Origin: Bacteroidota bacterium
GTDB lineage: Bacteria > Bacteroidota > Bacteroidia > Bacteroidales > Prolixibacteraceae
DNA: 5,315 nt
Direction: 5' to 3'
NCBI GenBank assembly: GCA_030632865.1
Contig: DAOVTY010000222.1
Coordinates: forward strand, 1-5,315
This document shows, piece after piece, positions 1 through 5,315 of this stretch. The notes below the pieces were generated by a model. The model made no database searches and had not been told where the DNA came from. It saw only the letters and a list, made by a program, of their open reading frames with translations. The position numbers and the translations under genes were made by a program. How positions within the stretch are numbered: the first letter of the stretch is position 1; each line of letters starts with the position of its first letter.

Positions 1-822
1 AGGATACCAGTTTTGAACCGTCGAGTATTTAACTTCTGCTCGGTCCATTGTAATTATTTCTACCACTGCAGCATGCAATTGATTTTCGTCGCGCATTGGT
101 GCAGTACATCCTTCAAGATAACTAACATAACTGTCGTCGTCGGCAATAATTAGTGTACGCTCGAACTGCCCGGTGTTTGCTGCGTTAATTCTAAAATAGG
201 TAGATAACTCCATGGGGCAACGAACGCCTTTTGGAATGTAGCAAAACGAGCCATCGCTAAAAACTGCTGAATTAAGAGCCGCAAAATAGTTGTCGGCAAC
301 TGGAACAGCTTGTCCTAAATATTTTTTAATTAGCTCGGGATGCTCTTTTACAGCATCGCTAAACGAGCAAAAAATAATCCCTTTTTCAGCTAAAGATTCT
401 TTAAAAGTTGTTTTTACCGAAACGCTATCCATCACAATATCCACTGCAACTCCTGCTAAATGTTTTTGCTCTTCAATCGGAATTCCAAGTTTGTTAAACG
501 TGTCTAATAAATCTGGGTCAACTTCATCTAAGTTTTCATATTTCGGCTCTGTTTTTGGAGCTGCATAATAACTTATTCCCTGAAAATCTATTGGAGGTAT
601 TTTTAAATATGCCCAATTTGGCATATCCATTTTTAGCCATTTCCTGAAAGCATTTAACCTGAATTCTAACATAAATTCGGGTTCTTCCTTTTTTGCGGAA
701 ATAGTTCGGATAACGCTTTCGTTAAGTCCTTTTTCTATAATATCTGTTTCAATGTCGGTAACAAAACCATATTTATAATCAGCCTGGGTAACGTCATTTA
801 TAATCTTATCTTTTTCTTCCAT
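1..822 (-). CDS. sufB: SufB, Fe-S cluster assembly scaffold subunit (N-terminal part, runs off left edge)
   Basis: SufB is the scaffold subunit of the cytosolic SufBC2D complex, on which new Fe-S clusters are built before transfer to apoproteins. Reading from the ATG at 822-820 to the window edge gives 274 uninterrupted residues; the family is about 470-480 long, so roughly 200 C-terminal residues are missing, including the beta-helix end that pairs with SufD. Diagnostic stretches are FRKWLKMDMPNW (59-70), YIPKGVRCPMELSTYFRIN (195-213), TGQFERT (217-223), SYVSYLEGCTAP (231-242), and AEVKYSTVQNWYP (262-274), matching the SufB core almost word for word as I recall the E. coli protein. The conserved cysteine of the EGC motif is C239. 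The start is chosen because the family's N-terminus begins here and no better ATG lies upstream. No Shine-Dalgarno is present. In Bacteroidota sufB commonly heads a sufBCD-sufS operon, so sufC and sufD are expected beyond the left edge (inference). It is transcribed divergently from thiL. Confidence 0.97.
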   Translation of the reverse strand, partial: MEEKDKIINDVTQADYKYGFVTDIETDIIEKGLNESVIRTISAKKEEPEFMLEFRLNAFRKWLKMDMPNWAYLKIPPIDFQGISYYAAPKTEPKYENLDEVDPDLLDTFNKLGIPIEEQKHLAGVAVDIVMDSVSVKTTFKESLAEKGIIFCSFSDAVKEHPELIKKYLGQAVPVADNYFAALNSAVFSDGSFCYIPKGVRCPMELSTYFRINAANTGQFERTLIIADDDSYVSYLEGCTAPMRDENQLHAAVVEIITMDRAEVKYSTVQNWYP

Positions 823-872
823 TCTTCAACTTTCAACAAATAAAACAAGTATTAACAATACAGCTTTATTTT

Positions 873-904
873 TTTGCAAAGATATAAAACTATGGGTATT
901 TTTG
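873..904 (+). promoter_or_regulatory. Candidate thiL promoter (TTTG-N20-TATTTTTG)
   Basis: TTTG at 873-876 and TATTTTTG at 897-904 are separated by 20 bp, matching the Bacteroidota primary sigma factor pattern at both boxes. Transcription would start near 911, leaving a leader of about 38 nt, too short for a TPP riboswitch. A poorer alternative is TTTG (901-904), 21 bp, then TACCTTTT (926-933), which misses the last base of the consensus. The region is AT-rich, so chance matches are possible. Confidence 0.5.
877..884 (-). promoter_or_regulatory. -7 element of the sufB promoter
   Basis: On the minus strand this reads TATCTTTG, a perfect match to the Bacteroidota -7 consensus TAnnTTTG, followed by CA as is common in that group. 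Transcription would start near 870 and give a leader of about 50 nt. I see no TTG at the expected -33 distance (about 902-908), so either the upstream contact is weak or an activator may help. The element lies inside the spacer of the opposing thiL promoter. Confidence 0.6.
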
Positions 905-948
905 TAGCGTAGAATGTATAATTAATACCTTTTTGTCTTAAATTTACT

Positions 949-1986
949 ATGAGCGAAGAAAAAGAACAAACCAGCATTTCGGAATTAGGCGAATTTGGCC
1001 TAATTGAGCGGATAACAAAAAATATTCAACTTAAAAATTCGAGTACCATTAAAGGTGTTGGCGACGATGCAGCAATTTTGGATTATCAGGAGAAACAGAT
1101 TGTAGTTTCGTCTGATTTATTAACCGAAGGAGTACATTTTAACTTAATGTATGTGCCGTTAAAACACTTGGGTTATAAGTCGGTAATAGTTAATCTTTCT
1201 GACGTTTACGCGATGAATGCAGTTCCGAAACAAATTACTGTAAATATTGCACTGTCAAGTAAATTCTCGGTTGAATCTGTTGACGAATTGTACTCCGGAA
1301 TTCATTTGGCTTGCGAGAAATATGGTGTTGATTTGGTTGGCGGCGATACAACAAGTTCGTTAACCGGGTTAACAATTAGTGTAACTGTATTGGGCGAAAT
1401 TGAAAAAGATGGAGCTATTTTACGAAGTGGTGCAAAACCAAATGATTTGCTCTGCGTAACTGGAGATTTGGGTGGTGCATACATGGGGCTTCAACTTTTA
1501 GAGCGTGAAAACGAAGTCTATAAAGTAAATGAAAATATGAAACCTCAATTAGATGGTTACGATTATATTCTTGAAAGGCAATTAAAACCTGAGGCACGAC
1601 AAGATATAGTTGCTGCATTTAAAAACATAGATATTAAACCAACCTCGATGATTGATATCTCTGACGGGCTATCTTCAGAAATATTACACTTGTGTAAAAA
1701 CTCGAATGTTGGGTGTAATTTACATGAAGAAAAAATTCCGATGGATGAGCAGACAAAAAAGATGGCTGAAGAGCTTAATATAAATCCTTTGGTTGCGGCA
1801 CTAAACGGTGGCGAAGATTATGAGTTGCTTTTTACAATTTCTATGGATGATTATGATAAAATAAAAACTGACCCCGATTTTACAATTATTGGTCATATTA
1901 CTGAAGCCTCAGAAGGAACTAATTTAATTACTTCCGGTGGGTCTGCAATTCAGTTGGAAGCGCAGGGTTGGAATCATGGGAAGTAA
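949..1986 (+). CDS. thiL: Thiamine-monophosphate kinase ThiL
   Basis: ThiL uses ATP to phosphorylate thiamine monophosphate to thiamine diphosphate, the last step of de novo cofactor synthesis, in the cytosol. The 345-residue product has the usual family length (about 320-350) and is complete. It belongs to the PurM/AIR synthase-like fold. Visible family motifs, in order, are GVGDDAAIL (36-44), SSDLLTEGVHF (54-64), NLSDVYAM (82-89), GGDTTSS (131-137), TGDLGGAYMGLQLL (171-184), DISDGLSSE (236-244), and GGEDYELLFT (287-296). The acidic residues in the GDD, SD, GGD and DISDG motifs are those that bind Mg2+ and the phosphates in this family. The ATG at 949 lies eleven residues before the conserved GEFGLIERI start of the family and has no Shine-Dalgarno, as usual in Bacteroidota. 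It is divergent from sufB and separated from the export genes by 310 bp, so it is probably transcribed alone. No other thiamine gene is in view. Confidence 0.97.
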   Translation: MSEEKEQTSISELGEFGLIERITKNIQLKNSSTIKGVGDDAAILDYQEKQIVVSSDLLTEGVHFNLMYVPLKHLGYKSVIVNLSDVYAMNAVPKQITVNIALSSKFSVESVDELYSGIHLACEKYGVDLVGGDTTSSLTGLTISVTVLGEIEKDGAILRSGAKPNDLLCVTGDLGGAYMGLQLLERENEVYKVNENMKPQLDGYDYILERQLKPEARQDIVAAFKNIDIKPTSMIDISDGLSSEILHLCKNSNVGCNLHEEKIPMDEQTKKMAEELNINPLVAALNGGEDYELLFTISMDDYDKIKTDPDFTIIGHITEASEGTNLITSGGSAIQLEAQGWNHGK

Positions 1987-2000
1987 TTTTTTTTAATCAA

Positions 2001-2038
2001 ACTGAATTTCTCACAAGAGGCTCAGTCATTTTATTTTT
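2001..2038 (+). terminator. Possible weak intrinsic terminator of thiL
   Basis: ACTGA (2001-2005) pairs with TCAGT (2022-2026), and an inner CTC (2010-2012) pairs with GAG (2017-2019) around an ACAA loop, with an internal bulge between the two stems. A T-rich tail (2028-2038) follows. It begins 15 bp after the thiL stop codon, the right place for a terminator, but the stem is interrupted and poor in GC. Confidence 0.35.
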
Positions 2039-2041
2039 GCT

Positions 2042-2062
2042 AAAGTTGAATACTTCAATTTT
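2042..2062. repeat. Short inverted repeat (9-bp arms, 3-nt loop)
   Basis: AAAGTTGAA (2042-2050) and TTCAATTTT (2054-2062) can pair across a TAC loop, with one G-T wobble. The arms are almost all A and T, so the hairpin is weak. It could serve as a back-up terminator in either direction or be a protein-binding dyad. Chance is also possible in sequence this AT-rich. Confidence 0.4.
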
Positions 2063-2182
2063 GAGCATTCCCAAGTTTATAATGAAGGGAAAAAGAAATC
2101 TGAATTTGTAAATACACGACCAATGTACAATGTCTAACTCCTGATAATCATAAAAAAAGTATAGGGGCTTCTCTGATTTGTC

Positions 2183-2213
2183 TTGTTTTTCAGAAAAACA
2201 TAATTTATATTTG
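2183..2213 (+). promoter_or_regulatory. Candidate promoter of the peptide-export operon (TTG-N20-TATATTTG)
   Basis: TTG at 2183-2185 and TATATTTG at 2206-2213 are 20 bp apart; the -7 box is a perfect TAnnTTTG match. Transcription would begin near 2220, giving a leader of about 77 nt before the fusion-protein ATG at 2297. With only 17 bp between the two export genes, this promoter probably drives both. No second promoter is evident between them. Confidence 0.55.
2184..2200. repeat. Inverted repeat inside the export promoter spacer, possible operator
   Basis: TGTTTTT (2184-2190) and AAAAACA (2194-2200) are perfect 7-bp arms around CAG. The dyad fills the spacer between the -33 and -7 boxes of the candidate promoter, a position where a bound repressor or a MerR-like activator could act. 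No regulator gene is in view, and AT-rich arms can arise by chance. Confidence 0.35.
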
Positions 2214-2296
2214 ACACCGTTAAATCATATTACTTTTTAATTCGCAACCCAGATTTAGGACACTTGATAACACATAAATATTATACATAGATTGCA

Positions 2297-3442
2297 ATGA
2301 GCAAATTATTCCCCCAAGATATTATTGGTTTATCTACCGAGAACCACTTTTCAAAATTCAGTAAAAAATCGAGTGCAATTTACATTGTTGTAATTTTAGC
2401 ATTTGTTGTAATTGTTATTTCGTTTTTCTTTATTAAAACAGAAATTACAGTTCAAAGCAGAGGATTAATCAGGTCGTCTGCCGAGCCAATACAAATTACC
2501 TCTCCGGTCGTTGCCGAAGTTGTACAATCTGTTCTTAAAGAGAATAAATCTGTAACAATTGGCGATACTCTAATTTGGCTTAATCGAGAAAAGTTTAAAG
2601 AGAGAATAGAGTATTTAGAAGATTTGATATCTGAAAATGAAAGCTATTTGGATGATATTTCTTTAATGTTAAAGTTCAAATATCGCACATTAAAAACAGA
2701 CCTTTATAAAACCACACACTCGCAATATAGACAAAGGCTTTCAGAATTGTATTTAAGGATAAAGATTGTTCAACGGTCATATAATCGTGCTTTAATTTTA
2801 TATAACAAGCAGGTAATTCCGTTGGAAGAAAAGGAAGAAAAAGAGTTTCAATTAGAAAACGCAATAGAGGAGAAAAAGAATTTTGTAAAACATAGTAGAA
2901 ACGAATGGCAACGCTTATTAACTAACTATAAATTAGATAACAGAAAATTTAGTAGCGAAATTACCGGGTTGTACCACGACATTGAGAAATATATTATTCT
3001 TGCTCCCGGCACAGGAGTTATTGCAAATTTTAACGGAATACAACCGGGTAGTTTTGTTTCGCAGGGGCAGCCAATTGCAACAATTAGCCCCAATGGCAAA
3101 ATTGTTACTGAATGCCTTGTCCCCCCAAAAGATATCGGTTATTTGAGAATTGGAATGGCAACAGTTTACCAAGTAGATGCATATAATTACAACCAGTGGG
3201 GACTTGCAACAGGTAGTATAACCGAGATTTCGAACGAAATATATTTTATGGAAAACCAACCATTTTTTAAAGTTCGATGTAATTTGAATGAGACACACCT
3301 TTCATTAAAAAACGGATACAAAGGAAAGCTAAAAAAAGGGTTGACAACTACGGTTAGGTTTAAAATTACAAAACGTACCCTTGCACAACTGTTTTTCGAT
3401 AAAACAGACAATTGGCTTAACCCTAAAATAATTAAAGAATAA
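2297..3442 (+). CDS. HlyD family membrane fusion protein (peptide/bacteriocin secretion type)
   Basis: This is the periplasmic adaptor of a type I secretion system: it is anchored in the inner membrane, binds the ABC exporter, and reaches through the periplasm towards a TolC-like outer-membrane channel. Its 381 residues follow the family order: a short cytosolic N-terminus (1-25), one hydrophobic anchor (about 26-46), the first half of a lipoyl/biotinyl-like domain (about 62-96, with SPVVAEV and GDTLIWL), a long charged helical hairpin predicted as coiled coil (about 97-230), the second lipoyl half (about 232-265, with LAPGTGVIANF and VSQGQPIATISP), and a beta-barrel/membrane-proximal region (266-360). 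It has no cleavable signal peptide; the anchor itself acts as the export signal. The ATG at 2297 is the only start that places the anchor correctly, and it has no Shine-Dalgarno. The next gene, 17 bp on, encodes the matching C39 transporter, which points to peptide cargo rather than a drug or a large RTX protein. The precise substrate is unknown. Confidence 0.93.
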   Translation: MSKLFPQDIIGLSTENHFSKFSKKSSAIYIVVILAFVVIVISFFFIKTEITVQSRGLIRSSAEPIQITSPVVAEVVQSVLKENKSVTIGDTLIWLNREKFKERIEYLEDLISENESYLDDISLMLKFKYRTLKTDLYKTTHSQYRQRLSELYLRIKIVQRSYNRALILYNKQVIPLEEKEEKEFQLENAIEEKKNFVKHSRNEWQRLLTNYKLDNRKFSSEITGLYHDIEKYIILAPGTGVIANFNGIQPGSFVSQGQPIATISPNGKIVTECLVPPKDIGYLRIGMATVYQVDAYNYNQWGLATGSITEISNEIYFMENQPFFKVRCNLNETHLSLKNGYKGKLKKGLTTTVRFKITKRTLAQLFFDKTDNWLNPKIIKE

Positions 3443-3459
3443 CTCTCAATCTTTTAAAG

Positions 3460-5315
3460 ATGACCATTAAAATCAAACAACGCGATATTACCGACTGTGG
3501 GGCAGCTTGCCTCGCATCCGTTGCAGCACATCATAAACTAAAACTCCCAATTTCAAAAATAAGGCAATGGGCAGGAACGGATAAAAAAGGGACCAATGCT
3601 TGGGGAGTTATTAAGGCAGCTGAAAAAATGGGTATGACAGCCAAAGGTGTAAAAGCCAATCTCGAAGCACTTTCTGAAATACCTACTCCCACAATTGCTC
3701 ATATAACTATGAAAGAGAAATTGCAACATTATGTGGTAATTTTTAAAGTCACCCCCAATTATGTTGAAGTTATGGACCCTGGCACCGGGAAACTGGAAAA
3801 GAAAAGCATTGAATTGTTTACAAAAGAGTGGACAGGTGTTTTGATTTTGCTGTCGCCATCGGGCGATTTTGTTGCACGAAACGAAAAAGTATCAAACTTT
3901 AAAAGGTTTCGTTTTCTGTTGCGTCCACACCGGAGCATTATTTCACAAGCACTTTTTGGAGCGATTATTTTTACCGTACTTGGACTGTCTACTTCCATTT
4001 ATATTCAGAAAATTACCGACCACGTACTTATTAATGGCAATGTAAATCTGCTTAACCTACTTAGTTTGGGAATGATAGTGATTTTGCTGTTGCAAATTTT
4101 TATCGGATCAATGCAATCGGTTTTTATGATGAAAACTGGACAACTGATTGATGCCCGATTGATTCTTGGATATTATAAACACCTGTTTAAACTTCCGCAA
4201 CGTTTTTTCGACACCATGCGTACCGGCGAAATTATTTCGCGAATAAACGATGCCGTTAAAATTAGAGCATTTATAAACGATACGGTAATAACTTTTATAG
4301 TAAACGTATTTATAGTGGTTTTTGCTTTCGTGCTAATGTTTATCTACAGTTGGAAACTGGCACTGATAATGCTGCTTGTTTTTCCGTTATATTCTGTGGT
4401 ATACATAATTACCAACAAGCTAAACAAAAAGCGCGAACGCAAAATAATGGAGCAGGCTGCCGATTTAGAGTCGCAATTGGTAGAGTCGTTAAATGCCGAA
4501 AAAACAATTAAGCAGCTTGGTATAGAGGAGTTTGCAAATATACAAACCGAAACACGGTTTGTAGGCTTACTGCATTCTGCTTATAAATCGGGGTTAAATT
4601 CGGTATTTGCCGGGAATTCATCGATGTTTATCAGTCGTATTTTTACAATTATATTGTTGTGGGTGGGTAGTATATTTGTTTTGCGGCAAGAGATTACCCC
4701 CGGCGAGTTAATGTCGTTTTACGCGTTGATAGGATATTTTACCGGACCTGTTTCCGGATTAATAGGAATGAACAAGACTTACCAAAATGCTATTATTGCT
4801 GCCGACCGCCTTTTCGAAATAATGGATTTGGAACAAGAGTCTGACGACGATTTGGTAGATGCTGCCAACGTACCTTCTGGCGATATTGTTTTTAAAAACA
4901 TATCTTTTACCTACGGAACCCGAACTGATGTTTTTGAGAATTTCGATATAACATTTAAACACGGTAAAATTTCGGCTATTATTGGAGAAAGTGGTTCCGG
5001 GAAAACTACAATTGCTGCACTGTTACAAAAACTATACACCCTAAACGAGGGGGCAATTTTTATTGGCGATACAAACATAAAGTACCTCAGTAACAAAAGC
5101 CTGCGACAACGGGTGGGCATTGTACCCCAAAATTTAGATTTGTTTACCGGGCGGGTAATTGACAATATTGCAATGGGCGAGTTTACGCCCGATATGCCTC
5201 GCGTACTAACAATATGCAAACAACTTGGCATGATTGATTTTATTGAAAAACTACCAAACGGGTTTAACACTTTTGTGGGCGAGCATGGCGCAACACTTTC
5301 GGGCGGGCAAAAACA
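3460..5315 (+). CDS. C39 peptidase-containing ABC transporter (PCAT), truncated at right edge
   Basis: PCATs sit in the inner membrane, cut the leader of a precursor peptide after a double-glycine type site, and export the mature peptide using ATP. The frame is open from the ATG at 3460 to the window edge, 618 residues; full-length relatives have about 700-730, so roughly 100 are missing. Residues 1-130 are the C39 protease, with oxyanion glutamine Q7, catalytic C13 in DCGAACLA, H90 in HYVVIF and D106 in MDPGTG, so the protease looks active. Six membrane segments follow at about 159-183, 197-218, 275-296, 299-317, 388-408 and 417-437. The ATPase domain shows Walker A GESGSGKTT (509-517), Q-loop Q557 in VPQN, and signature LSGGQ (613-617), where the window ends; Walker B and the H-loop lie outside. 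The intact C39 triad separates it from the degenerate C39-like domain of haemolysin exporters. It is probably co-transcribed with the preceding fusion-protein gene. Bacteriocin, modified peptide or signalling peptide cargo are all possible. Confidence 0.95.
   Translation, partial: MTIKIKQRDITDCGAACLASVAAHHKLKLPISKIRQWAGTDKKGTNAWGVIKAAEKMGMTAKGVKANLEALSEIPTPTIAHITMKEKLQHYVVIFKVTPNYVEVMDPGTGKLEKKSIELFTKEWTGVLILLSPSGDFVARNEKVSNFKRFRFLLRPHRSIISQALFGAIIFTVLGLSTSIYIQKITDHVLINGNVNLLNLLSLGMIVILLLQIFIGSMQSVFMMKTGQLIDARLILGYYKHLFKLPQRFFDTMRTGEIISRINDAVKIRAFINDTVITFIVNVFIVVFAFVLMFIYSWKLALIMLLVFPLYSVVYIITNKLNKKRERKIMEQAADLESQLVESLNAEKTIKQLGIEEFANIQTETRFVGLLHSAYKSGLNSVFAGNSSMFISRIFTIILLWVGSIFVLRQEITPGELMSFYALIGYFTGPVSGLIGMNKTYQNAIIAADRLFEIMDLEQESDDDLVDAANVPSGDIVFKNISFTYGTRTDVFENFDITFKHGKISAIIGESGSGKTTIAALLQKLYTLNEGAIFIGDTNIKYLSNKSLRQRVGIVPQNLDLFTGRVIDNIAMGEFTPDMPRVLTICKQLGMIDFIEKLPNGFNTFVGEHGATLSGGQK

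Larger units (their letters stand above)
1987..2296. other. 310-bp intergenic region without a credible gene
   Basis: I read both strands for small genes, in particular for a double-glycine leader peptide that could be cargo for the downstream exporter, and found none. Plus-strand ATGs (for example at 2082) stop within ten codons. The two longest minus-strand ATG frames are only 22-23 residues and overlap the hairpins or the promoter. The stretch is very AT-rich. Its left third holds two possible stem-loops and its right third a promoter for the export genes. The middle (about 2063-2180) shows nothing I can name. Confidence 0.7.

Noticed and set aside
290..568. 92-residue plus-strand open frame
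   Set aside because: It lies antisense within the clear sufB coding region, and its product shows no recognisable domain; SufB on the other strand explains the sequence.
905..948. TPP riboswitch upstream of thiL
   Set aside because: The predicted leader is only about 38 nt and lacks the conserved CUGAGA-type core of the THI element.
1997..2068. 23-residue minus-strand frame in the gap, considered as a gene remnant
   Set aside because: It overlaps both stem-loops, is too short to judge, and resembles no family I recognise.
2211..2216. TTGACA, a sigma-70 style -35 box
   Set aside because: No TATAAT-like box follows at 16-18 bp, and the same bases are better explained as part of the Bacteroidota -7 box TATATTTG.
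2220..2288. 22-residue minus-strand frame in the gap, considered as a peptide gene
   Set aside because: It has no GG-type leader end, points away from the exporter genes, and shows no sign of coding.
2933..3298. 121-residue minus-strand open frame, cysteine-rich
   Set aside because: It is antisense to the lipoyl and beta-barrel part of the fusion protein, whose frame matches its family throughout.
4911..5270. 119-residue minus-strand open frame
   Set aside because: It is antisense to the ATPase domain of the PCAT, including Walker A; such shadows are common opposite ABC domains.

Overview
The window looks like chromosomal DNA of an AT-rich member of the Bacteroidota. Three things point there: the start regions lack Shine-Dalgarno sequences, the gaps carry the Bacteroidota promoter pattern (TTG/TTTG at about -33 and TAnnTTTG at about -7), and the proteins resemble typical Bacteroidota forms of their families. 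I cannot fix the genus.

Layout: on the minus strand, positions 822 to 1 encode the first 274 residues of SufB, the Fe-S cluster scaffold protein, and the gene runs off the left edge. A 126-bp divergent promoter region (823-948) separates it from thiL (949-1986, plus strand), thiamine-monophosphate kinase. A 310-bp gap without a credible gene follows. It holds weak hairpins near its left end and a good Bacteroidota promoter near its right end. Then come two plus-strand genes 17 bp apart: an HlyD-type membrane fusion protein (2297-3442) and a peptidase-containing ABC transporter with an N-terminal C39 protease domain (3460 to the right edge, truncated inside the LSGGQ signature).

How they work together: sufB and thiL are housekeeping genes for Fe-S cluster assembly and thiamine diphosphate synthesis. 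The last two genes form the inner-membrane part of a type I secretion machine. The ABC protein should cut the leader of a double-glycine type precursor peptide and pump the peptide out, while the HlyD protein bridges the periplasm to an outer-membrane channel. The substrate peptide and any modifying enzymes are not in the window. They should lie downstream or elsewhere, and they are the part most likely to be new.
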